From assembly GCF_022347785.1 (NCBI RefSeq), contig NZ_JAKRGA010000005.1, positions 289,519 to 353,518 on the forward strand: a stretch of 64,000 nt of DNA, written 5' to 3'. This document shows positions 47,039-56,667 of the stretch, piece by piece (position 1 is the stretch's first letter; each line of letters begins with the position of its first letter). Source of the DNA: Psychrobium sp. MM17-31 (GTDB taxonomy: Bacteria > Pseudomonadota > Gammaproteobacteria > Enterobacterales > Psychrobiaceae). The notes beneath the pieces are model-generated. The model ran no database searches and was not told the DNA's origin. It worked only from the letters and a program-made list of their open reading frames with translations. The translations under genes and the position numbers were made by a program.

Positions 47039-48538
47039 CTATAAACTAGCTATCCAATCTTTACACTGTTGGTCAGTGGTTGGCACGGTAATACTAGTGT
47101 TAGCAAAAGCCGTGTTAGTAGACCAATTTTTTTCATCTTTATCGTAATCAAACACGAAGCTGGTGCTATCCGTAGTTTTAATACGCAATGCTTCTTCGGT
47201 TCCCGCTAATCGCAGCGTTAAATCGATAAAGTAATCGGATTTATCCCAATTACCCGTTAGCAGTGTGCCGTTGGTATTTTGCGAGTCATTTGGCTTGCGC
47301 AAGTTTTGGAATTTAACACAGGCCGTAACATTACCGCTGCTTTCCCCATTAAAGAAGAAACCAATAACCGCATCGCGTTTAACGTTTTTATCGGTTAACA
47401 CTAAATGCATATCCGTTAAATCTGTTGGCAATTGATTGCGAGCGCGCATACGCAATGTGCCAGCATCAATATCCCCCACCGTATTTAGCCCGTTAAAGTA
47501 ATCAGCATCGAAACTATCTTCACCGAGATCGTCGAGTACAACTTCATTAAGTACGATATCGGTTAGCACTTGATTATTATCTAATGCATCCTGCAGACTT
47601 TGATCGAGAAAGTTATTGCCAGAAATAGCCATCACACGGGCTTTTGATTCAGTAAGATCTTTTGATAACTGTGTCGTTAGCAAATTATGAAGCTTAGTTA
47701 GGCTGTCAATAATAGCGCGTATACGCTCATTAATATCCGATGACGACACTGCTCGCTGTAAACCTTTTTCAGGTGCACTATTTTTGCTGACAATAAAGCT
47801 ATCTAAACGGGTTCTAACCTGAGTCAATAATTTATTAATGCGCTCATCTGTCATGTCTTTAAGTAAAGACGCTAATGACAGCCTTTCTTCTTTGCTTAGT
47901 TTATTGATAGCGTCATACGTATAACCAGCAACATCAACAGGTAAATCTTCATTATCACCGATTTCTGGATACTCTTGCGCGATTTCATTACTAATTAACT
48001 CAACGACTTTATGGAGTGTAAATGCCAATCCAAATGCTGAATCACCAGATAGAAATGCATCTTGCATAATATTTTGATTAGCTTCGATACTTTGTTGTTC
48101 GTTAATTGCTATGTCGCCAACACTGGTTAGCGGCGTAATGTATTGAATGCCGCTGTTACCTGTATACATGGTGCTCATACGTGAATTAACACGCTCTAAC
48201 GTCGTTAGATCATACCCACCAACAGCAACTAATTTAACGGGATCATTACTTGGTAATTTCAAACAATAACGGCTGTTATCCGCACAGTAATCTTCACCAT
48301 CTTTACCGAAACTGTAGTAACCGTTTTTATCGGTAAATGCCCAAGGCTCAAACGGATCTAAAACGTCATCTTCATTGTAATCTGCAAAAACAATAGCGCT
48401 GGCAATAAAAGGATCTATTACCGCGCCATTTACCACGACCTGTGTTTGAGTCGCATCGACAACGTCTTGCTCATCTGGTGAACAACCTGCCAATGCGCTA
48501 ATTACGCCAACGGCTAACAGAGATTTAATAAATTTCAT
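47039..48538 (-). CDS. Large lipoprotein with N-terminal calcium-site-like segment
   Basis: 499 residues from the ATG at 48538, best placed relative to AAGGA (an ATG two codons upstream is too close). The lipobox is ALAGC. The mature protein opens with a beta segment, VVVNGAVIDPFIASAIVFAD, then DYNEDDVLDPFEPW, a dockerin/EF-hand-like acidic loop followed by TDKNGYYSF, as in repeat surface proteins. The middle is helical. Function unknown. It follows a beta-barrel gene by 11 bp and is surely co-expressed. Confidence 0.7.
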   Translation of the reverse strand: MKFIKSLLAVGVISALAGCSPDEQDVVDATQTQVVVNGAVIDPFIASAIVFADYNEDDVLDPFEPWAFTDKNGYYSFGKDGEDYCADNSRYCLKLPSNDPVKLVAVGGYDLTTLERVNSRMSTMYTGNSGIQYITPLTSVGDIAINEQQSIEANQNIMQDAFLSGDSAFGLAFTLHKVVELISNEIAQEYPEIGDNEDLPVDVAGYTYDAINKLSKEERLSLASLLKDMTDERINKLLTQVRTRLDSFIVSKNSAPEKGLQRAVSSSDINERIRAIIDSLTKLHNLLTTQLSKDLTESKARVMAISGNNFLDQSLQDALDNNQVLTDIVLNEVVLDDLGEDSFDADYFNGLNTVGDIDAGTLRMRARNQLPTDLTDMHLVLTDKNVKRDAVIGFFFNGESSGNVTACVKFQNLRKPNDSQNTNGTLLTGNWDKSDYFIDLTLRLAGTEEALRIKTTDSTSFVFDYDKDEKNWSTNTAFANTSITVPTTDQQCKDWIASL

Positions 48539-48549
48539 GGTCATCGTCC

Positions 48550-49815
48550 TTAAAATTGGTTGCTAATAGAAAGATTAATGAATGCACCGCGCGTCGTTGA
48601 ATCGCCGTCAATTTCCGTTTTATCTAACGAGTAGCCAAGACCTAAACCAAACCAGCCCCAAGTCAATTCACCTGACAGGTAACTTAGCTCGTTGCCAACA
48701 AGGTTGTTTGAATAAGTTAAACGGGCATTAGGCGCAAATGAAGTTTCTGGTTTGTAGCCAACAGATGCCGTCATCCACTGCTCTTCAACACCAACAGGTG
48801 TTACGTGATCGCTCTCAAGGCTGAAATCGGCACTAAAGCGCTCATTGTCAGAAATATAGTTCGCTTGGAAGGTTGCGTAGCTGGTTGCCTTATAGGTTTC
48901 AGTGAGGTCAATGCGATCAGAGTAAGACAACGCAGTTAAACAATTACTGCGGCTAATGTCATTGGTTAAATCACCACAATTTTTACCCAATTCACCATAA
49001 TCAAACTCTGGCTCATTGACGTTTGATAAGGTTAAGCCGAGATTGTAGTTTTTCGCTGACCAGTAAGCGGATAAATCTAAGGCTATTTCAGTGGTTTCAT
49101 TTTTGAAATCTTCGTAATCATCGAGGAAAGTATCCGATAAATCATCATCGCCGTCCGCTGCTTGAAAACCGATAACCTGCTTTGATAGACCTAAACGCTG
49201 TACATTTAAACGCGCACCAAGGTGTAAATCACCTTGTTTTGGTTGCCACACTAATCGGCTGTAACCAAATGAGAACTCGAGCATATCGGCAACTTTTACA
49301 TAACCAGCAGCATTCGTTTCAATGGTTTGCTGTAGAGGGTTATAACGAACTGTGTCATCTAAAATATCAATATGAGCAGTGCCATAAGTACGCGTACTAA
49401 AGCTAAATGCATCTTTCTCACGCTTCCAAAGTACTGATAGTGGTAGCTCTAAACCAACGTTAACATCGGCGTAGCCTTTATCGCCTGCCAGCTTTAATAC
49501 GGCATTAAAGCGATCAATTAAGGCATTAGCTTCATCCAGCGTAATGTCATCGCGATCGAGTTCATCGATTAAATCTTCGATATCATCGGCAAAATCAGCA
49601 TCGCCAATTTCACCACCAAAACGCAGTGAAGTTAAGAAAGCAAAACTGGCTGACTCTTTAGTGTGAGCGTTAACACTCGCAGCGTTTACACCATTCATGG
49701 CATAAGCATTATGAGTAGCAACGCTATAACGTGAATTACTCACTTGATCACCTTGTGCAGCATAGAGTGGCGAGCAGAGTAATAAGGATAATGGGGCAAG
49801 TTTTTTGAATTTCAT
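48550..49815 (-). CDS. TraF-like outer-membrane beta-barrel protein
   Basis: 421 residues from the ATG at 49815 (AAGGA upstream). Signal peptide to about residue 19. The remaining sequence alternates short amphipathic strands and ends in NLSISNQF, a C-terminal phenylalanine typical of outer-membrane barrels. Early residues (ATHNAYAMNGVNAASVN) resemble the chromosomal family annotated as conjugal transfer protein TraF, though no conjugation genes are near. Paired with the downstream lipoprotein, suggesting a barrel-lipoprotein complex. Confidence 0.65.
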   Translation of the reverse strand: MKFKKLAPLSLLLCSPLYAAQGDQVSNSRYSVATHNAYAMNGVNAASVNAHTKESASFAFLTSLRFGGEIGDADFADDIEDLIDELDRDDITLDEANALIDRFNAVLKLAGDKGYADVNVGLELPLSVLWKREKDAFSFSTRTYGTAHIDILDDTVRYNPLQQTIETNAAGYVKVADMLEFSFGYSRLVWQPKQGDLHLGARLNVQRLGLSKQVIGFQAADGDDDLSDTFLDDYEDFKNETTEIALDLSAYWSAKNYNLGLTLSNVNEPEFDYGELGKNCGDLTNDISRSNCLTALSYSDRIDLTETYKATSYATFQANYISDNERFSADFSLESDHVTPVGVEEQWMTASVGYKPETSFAPNARLTYSNNLVGNELSYLSGELTWGWFGLGLGYSLDKTEIDGDSTTRGAFINLSISNQF

Positions 49816-50051
49816 GTTCAAAATTCCTTTTACGTGAGAAGTGCGTTTAAAACAGATTTAATTAATTGAACCATACAAAGTAGCTATTAGACAGTGATTT
49901 CAGACAATAAAGTAGTGTTTAACCTTACTTTCCCTTACGTATTCTTACATAAACGAACATTTCCCCCACAGTATCCAACAGTCTAAGACACTTTATTTTC
50001 ATATGATGTTTGCCATCGAAATAACACGATTCAACTTACAAGGAAAATATG
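49816..50051. promoter_or_regulatory. Divergent intergenic region between two outer-membrane genes
   Basis: 236 bp, AT-rich, holding the promoters of the TraF-like operon and the small outer-membrane protein. No distinct operator was recognised. Confidence 0.35.
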
Positions 50052-50657
50052 ATGACTAAACTGAAAACACTATCAATCTCGCTGGTTGCGATTTTGGGAA
50101 CAGTTGGCGTTAGCTCAATGGCACAGGCGGCAACTAAAGGCCCACATAGCGTTGGCGTTCAATTAGCTGGTGGCGGTGCTGAATACAAAAATTCAAAACA
50201 AGACGGCGATGGCGCTGGTTCTATTTACTTTCACTACAACTACAATTTTTCTGACATGTTTGCGCTAGAAGTCGGTTTAAACGGCGGTGGCGATGCCGAA
50301 GATTGGAAATGTAAAGACACTAAAGACAAGCTAGTGTGTGAGAGACAAACCAATAAGTTCTTTAACCTAGCGGCAGATGATTTTAAATACGGTAACTTAG
50401 TGGTTGCCGCCAAAGGTCAATACGCCTTAACAGAGCGCAACAGCTTATACGGCAAACTCGGCGCTAACTTTTACGATTACGAAATTAACAATGGTAAAAA
50501 CAAGCTAGTCAGCGATGATGGCATTGGTTTATTCGCCGAAGCAGGTTGGCAATATCAATGGGATAACGGCGTCGCTGTCAAAGCGGGTTATCAATTGATG
50601 AACATGGGAGATTTAAAAGTATCTGGCACGACTTTAGGTGTTAGTTACCAGTTTTAA
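50052..50657 (+). CDS. Small outer-membrane beta-barrel protein
   Basis: 201 residues. Signal peptide ends at AQA (about residue 26). The mature part has eight predicted beta strands of the OmpA/OmpW-like size class (VGVQLAGGGAEY..., VVAAKGQYALTE, LYGKLGANFYDYEI) and ends GVSYQF with a C-terminal Phe. Two cysteines (CKDTKDKLVCE) probably form a loop disulfide. The second of two adjacent ATGs is preferred from AAGGA spacing. Confidence 0.8.
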   Translation: MTKLKTLSISLVAILGTVGVSSMAQAATKGPHSVGVQLAGGGAEYKNSKQDGDGAGSIYFHYNYNFSDMFALEVGLNGGGDAEDWKCKDTKDKLVCERQTNKFFNLAADDFKYGNLVVAAKGQYALTERNSLYGKLGANFYDYEINNGKNKLVSDDGIGLFAEAGWQYQWDNGVAVKAGYQLMNMGDLKVSGTTLGVSYQF

Positions 50658-50665
50658 TCATCATT

Positions 50666-50694
50666 GGGAAAGGCGTTAAGCGCCTTTCCTTTTT
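50666..50694 (+). terminator. Terminator after the outer-membrane protein gene
   Basis: GGAAAGGCG pairs with CGCCTTTCC, followed by TTTTT, 9 bp after the stop. The minus-strand lytTR gene stop is at its right edge. Confidence 0.88.
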
Positions 50695-51415
50695 AAAACA
50701 CATTAAACAGTTGCTTGAGTGATTGTACTTGGCGACGACTGACATCAACTTGTTGATTTGATTTCATAATTGCCACTAAACTACCAGAAGACATCCCCTC
50801 TTCCAAGCGTAAAATACTGTCGATACGGACAATTTCACTTCGGCTAGTTTTAAAGAATTGCGCTGGGTTAAGGCGTTTTTCTACCTTGTTTAACGACGAG
50901 TGAATATAGGATTTTCCTTGAGTGGTATAGACAGCAACATGATTACCAACAGATTCAAAACGTTCGATTTCTTCGAGGCGAACGATTTGATTGCTCTCGC
51001 CTATTTTCAATAACAAACCGTGATTATCAGGTAAATACTCAACGACCTCAGGCGCTTTTATTGCAACGGTTTCTTTCACTCTAGCAATGGTTTTAGCCAA
51101 GCGCTCTGCATTAACAGGTTTTACAATGTAATCGGTGGCGTTAAGAGAGAATGCATCCACCGCGTGCTCATTAAAGGCGGTGCAAAAGACGAATTTGATG
51201 TTGGCATCAATTTGCTGCGCCAATTCCAGCCCCGTCACTTCCGGCATTTGAATATCGAGAAATACCAAGTCGATAGTTTGCTGCTTGAGAATAGACAAAG
51301 CTTCGGCGGCATTTTTAGCCTGAGCTACCACTTCAACGTCATCTATTTGAGTTAATAAGCGATTGAGTTCGACTCGCGCTAAGCGCTCATCATCTACAAT
51401 TAAAACTTTAAGCAA
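50693..51415 (-). CDS. LytTR family response regulator
   Basis: 240 residues. The receiver domain has the acidic pocket Asp8/Asp9 and phospho-acceptor Asp54 (FLDIQMPE). The C-terminal LytTR DNA-binding domain covers about 135-238 (RFESVGNHVAVYTTQGKSY, then FKTSRSEIVRIDSI). Its start overlaps the kinase stop by 8 bp. Last gene of the efflux/two-component operon. Confidence 0.92.
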   Translation of the reverse strand: MLKVLIVDDERLARVELNRLLTQIDDVEVVAQAKNAAEALSILKQQTIDLVFLDIQMPEVTGLELAQQIDANIKFVFCTAFNEHAVDAFSLNATDYIVKPVNAERLAKTIARVKETVAIKAPEVVEYLPDNHGLLLKIGESNQIVRLEEIERFESVGNHVAVYTTQGKSYIHSSLNKVEKRLNPAQFFKTSRSEIVRIDSILRLEEGMSSGSLVAIMKSNQQVDVSRRQVQSLKQLFNVF

Positions 51416-52526
51416 GTGGCAGCTCCATTTTCACTTCGAAAAAACTATCGGTCTTAGTTTGCACCCATTGATATTTTTTACCAAACATTAATGACAGGCG
51501 CTGCTTTACGTTTTTCATGCCAGTATTGGTACCGTCCGCCTGCGATGGTTTATCGATAGTATTGCCCACCGACAAGTGCCATTTTTTATCGCTAATCTTA
51601 TTGGCACTCACCATAATTTTTCCCGGCTCACTGTTTGGGGAAATGCCATGTTTAATAGCGTTTTCAATCAGTGTTAAGAGGGTTAATGTCGGAATTTGTT
51701 GTCCTAATAGTTCATCGTCCAGCGTTACGCCTAACTGCAAGCGTTCTTCCAAACGAATACCTTCGATAGCGAGGTAACGAGAACACACATTCCACTCATC
51801 TTCGAGGGTCGATTTTGCTTTGAGATGTGCTTGAAGATGAGTTCGAAACAATTCAGATAACTGAGTCACAGTATCTGCGGCTTTGTCTTTATCTTCATAG
51901 ATAAGCGCGCGAATACTGTTAAAGGCGTTAAATAAAAAATGAGGATTTAACTGATTAGTTAGCTGTTGAATTTGCGCCTGATGCATTTCTTTTTGCACCT
52001 TACGACGATTGATTTGTTGATGCCAAAACGTATAGACAATAGCCCACGCTAAAAACACGATGTAGGTGTTAAATATGAGTAATGCGATAAAAGGAAGTTT
52101 TTGTATATCAAACTCGGTTTCCCCTTGATCGTTAAACAATTTAAGAGAATTCACATCAGTAAAGGCGAAATATTCAAACTGACCAACGCCCACTGCACCA
52201 GCAATATGAATAACAGAAACAGGAATTAAAAAGGCTAAGAAACGCCACACTTTAGCCCCTGATAAAGCAGAGTGAGTGATTTTTATTTTTAAGTAACTAC
52301 GAATGAAAAAATGCGTAATCAAAAAGAACCACAAGCCATCAACCACGGCACGCAATACGATAGCGCTATACTGACCGTTGTGCGTAATCATCGCCTGCAA
52401 AATGGATACAGACATGAATAAGTTAAGGGTTAAGCCTACAACGGTAACTATTTTGTAACTCTTAGTAGAGGAGAACGCGATAGCGCGATATTCGCGCCAC
52501 CAATCATAAAATGCTTGTTTATTCAT
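51408..52526 (-). CDS. LytS-type membrane sensor histidine kinase
   Basis: 372 residues with four membrane segments in the first 165 residues. The His_kinase domain has the phospho-acceptor His196 in QLNPHFLFNAFNS. The ATP-binding N box is LIENAIKHG. No extracellular sensor domain of size, so it may sense through its membrane part or through the ABC transporter encoded just upstream, as in transporter-coupled kinases. Confidence 0.9.
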   Translation of the reverse strand: MNKQAFYDWWREYRAIAFSSTKSYKIVTVVGLTLNLFMSVSILQAMITHNGQYSAIVLRAVVDGLWFFLITHFFIRSYLKIKITHSALSGAKVWRFLAFLIPVSVIHIAGAVGVGQFEYFAFTDVNSLKLFNDQGETEFDIQKLPFIALLIFNTYIVFLAWAIVYTFWHQQINRRKVQKEMHQAQIQQLTNQLNPHFLFNAFNSIRALIYEDKDKAADTVTQLSELFRTHLQAHLKAKSTLEDEWNVCSRYLAIEGIRLEERLQLGVTLDDELLGQQIPTLTLLTLIENAIKHGISPNSEPGKIMVSANKISDKKWHLSVGNTIDKPSQADGTNTGMKNVKQRLSLMFGKKYQWVQTKTDSFFEVKMELPLA

Positions 52527-53757
52527 ATCTTAATGCATCAACTGGATTTAATTTTGCAGCTTTGATTGCCGGGGCAAGACCAAAGACTACCCCGATTAAG
52601 GTGGTAAAGCCAAATGAAAGTCCGATTGCCCACAATGGCACCATCACGCCATTAGAACCCGGCATAAATAGCGCTACCATGGACGCTAAACCATAACCGA
52701 GAATTAATCCGATCAGGCCACCTAATAGTGATAACAGCAAGGCCTCGACCAAGAACTGGAACAAGATAAACTGCGGACTAGCGCCTAGTGCTTTGGCAAT
52801 ACCGATTTCCTTAGTACGTTCGGTCACCGATACCAACATAATATTCATAATGCCAATACCGCCAACTAACAAACTAATACCAACGACGCCACCTGCCACT
52901 AAGGTGACTGATGTGGTAATACTTTCAAATTGTTTTTTAGTTTTCTCGGCAGTGACAAACTCAAAGTGATCTAAATCATCGCCGCTTAGTTTGTGTTTTT
53001 GACGCAATACCTGACGAATATTTTCTTTGATCGCCTTAAAATCTGCACCAGCAGCAGGCCTAAACATAATATCTATGTTGTCCGTTGCCTGAGAGCCATT
53101 AAGGGAACGAACTGTACTGAAAGGCGCGATAATGTAGTTGTCTTGATCAAAGCCAAACAAGCTCCCGCGCTTTTCCGCAAGACCAATCACCCGAAACCAA
53201 TCGCCGCTAAGATTAATGAACTCACCAATAGGATCTTCCGGCATATTGAGTTTTTTAGCTACTGATGCACCAATAAAGGCAACGCGGCGACGACGTAAAT
53301 CATCACTTTCAGATAAGAAACGTCCCAATTCAGGATAAACGTGAATGACCGCCTGATAGCTACTGTCAGTACCTATAATTTGAGTTTGGGTGTTATTGCG
53401 ACCGTATTGCACGCTAGAGCCTAAACTAAAGGCGCGCATTACCGCAGTCATGTCCTCGACGTTTTTAACTTTGCCCTTTAACAACAAGAAATCGTCGTAG
53501 CTGATTTTATTACTAACACCTAACATCTCTTGCTCTGGATTGGTGTAAGCGCGTAGTGTCACCATATCACTGCCTAAATCATCGAGCTGATCGGTAATAT
53601 TGGCACTTAAACTCTCCATGATGGCCACCACTGTGATTACCGCGCCGACGCCAATAATAATCCCCAGAGTGGTTAAGGCACTGCGCATTCCATGTGCGGT
53701 AATCGCTTGCATTGCTGCTTTAGAGCCTTCGTAGAAGGCGTGAAAAAATCTAGCCAT
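52519..53757 (-). CDS. MacB-type ABC transporter permease (FtsX domain)
   Basis: 412 residues. One N-terminal membrane helix, then a periplasmic domain of about 220 residues, then three C-terminal helices ([35 protein letters not shown]), the MacB/LolE topology. The ATPase is a separate gene just upstream. Overlaps both neighbours by 8 bp. Transports by mechanotransmission; substrate unknown. Confidence 0.92.
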   Translation of the reverse strand: MARFFHAFYEGSKAAMQAITAHGMRSALTTLGIIIGVGAVITVVAIMESLSANITDQLDDLGSDMVTLRAYTNPEQEMLGVSNKISYDDFLLLKGKVKNVEDMTAVMRAFSLGSSVQYGRNNTQTQIIGTDSSYQAVIHVYPELGRFLSESDDLRRRRVAFIGASVAKKLNMPEDPIGEFINLSGDWFRVIGLAEKRGSLFGFDQDNYIIAPFSTVRSLNGSQATDNIDIMFRPAAGADFKAIKENIRQVLRQKHKLSGDDLDHFEFVTAEKTKKQFESITTSVTLVAGGVVGISLLVGGIGIMNIMLVSVTERTKEIGIAKALGASPQFILFQFLVEALLLSLLGGLIGLILGYGLASMVALFMPGSNGVMVPLWAIGLSFGFTTLIGVVFGLAPAIKAAKLNPVDALRYE

Positions 53758-54472
53758 GACTCGCTTCCTTGTGATTTAACACATCACTTTCAATTTGACC
53801 GTCAACGAGACGAATAACACGGCGACAATGATCAGCAATATCCGCTTCATGGGTTACCAAGATAATGGTGTGGCCTTGATCGTGAAGTTCATCGAATAAG
53901 TCCATAATGTCACGCGTGGTTTTACTATCGAGATTCCCCGTAGGTTCATCACCGAGAATAATCGCCGGATTAGTGACTAGGGCGCGCGCAATAGCTACCC
54001 GTTGACGTTGCCCACCTGAGAGCTGATTGGGCAAGTTTTTGAGCTTATCTGCTAATCCAACGCGTTTTAGGGCGTCTAATGCTAGTTGTTTGCGTTCACT
54101 ATTTGGCATCATGCGATAAATTAGCGGCTGCATCACGTTTTGTAACACGCTAGCACGCGGCAACAAGTTGAAGCTTTGAAAGATAAAGCCAACGCCATAA
54201 TTTCGAATTTCCGCAAGCTCGGCTTCACTTTGGCTGGCAACATTTTGATGATCGAGCCAATATTCACCAGCACTAGGGTTATCTAAACAACCTAAAATGT
54301 TCATTAACGTCGATTTTCCAGAGCCGGATGGGCCTGTAATTGCAACGTATTCATTTTTATAAATAGATAAATCGACATCCCGCAGTGCGTAAAACGCTTC
54401 ATCCGCCATGTGATAGCTTTTGCTAACCCCTTTTATGGCTATAACGGCTTCGTTTTGCTGGCTATTCATCAT
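53750..54472 (-). CDS. ABC transporter ATP-binding protein (MacB/LolD type)
   Basis: 240 residues. Walker [10 protein letters not shown], signature LSGGQRQRV, Walker [12 protein letters not shown] and switch VTHEAD are all intact. The [10 protein letters not shown] form is characteristic of MacB/LolD ATPases. Start ATG shares one base with the stop of the upstream adaptor gene (TAATG). Confidence 0.94.
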   Translation of the reverse strand: MMNSQQNEAVIAIKGVSKSYHMADEAFYALRDVDLSIYKNEYVAITGPSGSGKSTLMNILGCLDNPSAGEYWLDHQNVASQSEAELAEIRNYGVGFIFQSFNLLPRASVLQNVMQPLIYRMMPNSERKQLALDALKRVGLADKLKNLPNQLSGGQRQRVAIARALVTNPAIILGDEPTGNLDSKTTRDIMDLFDELHDQGHTIILVTHEADIADHCRRVIRLVDGQIESDVLNHKEASHG

Positions 54473-55617
54473 TAACTATCCTTTTTCAGACTAAGCTCAC
54501 TGCCCTCTTTAATATCGCGAACAATGCGACTAGGGCCGGTAACAACCACTTGCTCCTTTGATAAGCCACTGACAATTTGCTGACGCGTATCTGTGGCCAT
54601 ACCAACTTCAACCCACTGTTGCTTAGCAAGTCCATTTTCAATCACCCAAACATAGTGTTTATCACCCTCTTTCAAAATTGCAGAAATAGGCGCACTTAAT
54701 GATTCTTCAGCCTGTGCAGTAATGATTTCAGCACGACAGCTCATACCTGGATAAAGTTGCTGGCTGTCTTTAAGGAGTACTTTAACGCGGAAATATAGGC
54801 CTAAACCTTGGCGATCGGCGCGTGCCGATGTGCCGATACTAGTCACATCACCTTTTAGCGCCTGTTTTGGATTTGCCGCAGCGAAAACTTCCACCGCCAT
54901 TCCCGGTTTAACGCTAGCAATATCGGCTTCATCGACTCGTAACTCAGCCAAGATGGTTTTGGGATCAGCCAAGGTCATTAGTGCCGAACCAACGATGTTA
55001 GTGGTACCTGCGATAACAGTTTCACCCGGTTTAACATCAACTGCAGCAATAAGCCCCGGCATCGATGCTCTAAAAGTGGTTTTGCTCAGGCGATCTTTGG
55101 CAAAAGCTAACGATGCTTTGTTTTGATTAAGACGCTCTTGCGCCGCTTTTACCTTAATGCGGGCAACGTTTAGCTGACTGCGAAACTGCTCTAAATCATC
55201 AACGCCAATCAACTTTTGTTTAAACAGCTTAGATTTAACGGCGAATTGACGCTTCATTTCGTTGTACTGTTCTGTAACGAACTCAATTTCGATTTTCTGC
55301 GCATTAACCGCGGCTTGATTGTTAGCAACATCTGCTGAAAACGCCGTTTGATCAAGTTGCATCAGGATCTGACCTTGCTCTACATATTCCCCCTCTTCTA
55401 CTAGAACTTCAGTCACTATCCCTGTGACTTCTGAGCGAATTTGAATTTGGGTGTTAAAAATCAAATTACCCGAAGCTAAAATGCTGTCTGATAGCACTTC
55501 ACTAGCAATTTTTTCGCTACTTACCGAGAGAACTTGATGGTTGTCGCTATTTTTTTTCCAAAAGACTAAGGCACCTACCCCAGCGATTATAGCGATGAAT
55601 ATTAAGAGCTTTTTCAT
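54472..55617 (-). CDS. MacA/HlyD-type periplasmic adaptor protein
   Basis: 381 residues. N-terminal membrane anchor (residues 3-21), a lipoyl-like half motif ([24 protein letters not shown]), a coiled-coil hairpin (about 95-175), the second lipoyl half ([18 protein letters not shown]), then beta-barrel domains. Bridges the MacB-type permease to an outer-membrane channel; no TolC gene is nearby. Membrane-fusion protein of the efflux operon. Confidence 0.92.
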   Translation of the reverse strand: MKKLLIFIAIIAGVGALVFWKKNSDNHQVLSVSSEKIASEVLSDSILASGNLIFNTQIQIRSEVTGIVTEVLVEEGEYVEQGQILMQLDQTAFSADVANNQAAVNAQKIEIEFVTEQYNEMKRQFAVKSKLFKQKLIGVDDLEQFRSQLNVARIKVKAAQERLNQNKASLAFAKDRLSKTTFRASMPGLIAAVDVKPGETVIAGTTNIVGSALMTLADPKTILAELRVDEADIASVKPGMAVEVFAAANPKQALKGDVTSIGTSARADRQGLGLYFRVKVLLKDSQQLYPGMSCRAEIITAQAEESLSAPISAILKEGDKHYVWVIENGLAKQQWVEVGMATDTRQQIVSGLSKEQVVVTGPSRIVRDIKEGSELSLKKDS

Positions 55618-55644
55618 GGTCTGATCCTGTGACTCAAATTGCAG

Positions 55645-56352
55645 TTAAGCGGCGATAATAAACCAAGCACCGAAAATAACGATCAATGGTAAAACAGCGA
55701 ACAATGCAGATTTAACCATCGACGTTTTTAAGCAACGATTAAAACCAACAGCCGCAAGAATCACTGACCAAATAGCGAATAGATTTAGAGATTCAGCCCA
55801 AGCATATAACGAATCTGTAGGACCATAATTAAACACAAGTTGGTTTAAAGAAGCATAATTAGCCATCGATAGGGGTAAATCTGCAGTAGCCGCACTTAAA
55901 AACAATGCCATAAAACCAAGTGTGTTAATGATAGACGGCATTTGCGTCCAAATAGTGAACGTGAACCAATCACCAAAAGATAATTCAGGCTCGGCACCAC
56001 CCGCTGTTTTACCGATAATTAAGTAGTAAGTTGCGAATAGTAAGCTGACGACTGGTACGAAAATAGCCGCAGAAACAGCAGCCATAATTCCCACGTAATC
56101 GGCCATCATTGTCATGGCTTCTCGTGCAGCTTCGCGCTCAGCTGGTGACATATCGCCAGCCGCCATCAATTGTTGCTCAACGATCCATGAGCTAGACATA
56201 CCGCCAAAGAACATCACTGAGCTAACGGCTGTAATGCCGATAATTAGCAGCATGCCCGCAATAGCCCATTTTTTATTGGCTTTTAGATTGTCGAAAACAG
56301 ATTTTGGCTCAACGAATATATTCACAAGAGCCATAGGTGAAGAGTTACTCAT
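55645..56352 (-). CDS. Yip1-domain membrane protein
   Basis: 235 residues with five hydrophobic segments (about 28-50, 90-112, 130-155, 190-210, 215-233). The overall pattern fits Yip1-family membrane proteins, found in bacteria near transporter genes with unknown role. Its ATG overlaps the stop of a 50-residue peptide gene (ATGA) and it lies 27 bp before the MacA-like gene. Confidence 0.75.
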   Translation of the reverse strand: MSNSSPMALVNIFVEPKSVFDNLKANKKWAIAGMLLIIGITAVSSVMFFGGMSSSWIVEQQLMAAGDMSPAEREAAREAMTMMADYVGIMAAVSAAIFVPVVSLLFATYYLIIGKTAGGAEPELSFGDWFTFTIWTQMPSIINTLGFMALFLSAATADLPLSMANYASLNQLVFNYGPTDSLYAWAESLNLFAIWSVILAAVGFNRCLKTSMVKSALFAVLPLIVIFGAWFIIAA

Positions 56353-56501
56353 AACACAGTCCTTTCATCATTATTGGATTTTAAAGAGTTGAGCAATAAC
56401 GAACCGCTGATACCAATAACCGTCAATTTAATTAATCCTTGCCACTGACTTGCTGATAAGCCGTAGTTAAGTAATTCGATTGCGTTGAGGTATTCAATCA
56501 T
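56349..56501 (-). CDS. 50-residue single-pass membrane peptide, first gene of the efflux operon
   Basis: A short reading frame (MIEYLNAIELLNYGLSASQW...) of 50 residues with one hydrophobic segment (LIKLTVIGISGSLLL) and a polar tail. It has an excellent AAGGAG ribosome site 8 bp before its ATG, and its TGA overlaps the Yip1 gene ATG. These two facts support real translation despite the size. No family is recognised. It is probably the leader gene or a small regulator of the Yip1-MacA-ATPase-MacB-LytS-LytTR operon. Confidence 0.7.
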   Translation of the reverse strand: MIEYLNAIELLNYGLSASQWQGLIKLTVIGISGSLLLNSLKSNNDERTVL

Positions 56502-56616
56502 CGTGATAGCTCCTTTTTTGATGCTGCTATCTTAATGAGTGAAATGATAGTGTGGGGTAAAAAATGACGAACGGTTAAATAAAGTGATTTTCGGAAAATA
56601 TAAGTTACGAGATCAA

Positions 56617-56639
56617 AAAGGGTGCTTGAAGCACCCTTT
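56617..56639. terminator. Terminator after mnmG
   Basis: AAAGGGTGC pairs with GCACCCTTT around a 5-nt loop, with A/T runs on both sides. It lies 28 bp beyond the mnmG stop and separates it from the efflux operon. Confidence 0.85.
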
Positions 56640-56667
56640 CTTTTTTGCAAACTATAAGAGCTAGCGT

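Noticed and set aside
48550-49815. Part of a conjugation system
   Set aside because: The TraF-like name comes from a chromosomal barrel family; no tra, mob or plasmid genes are present.
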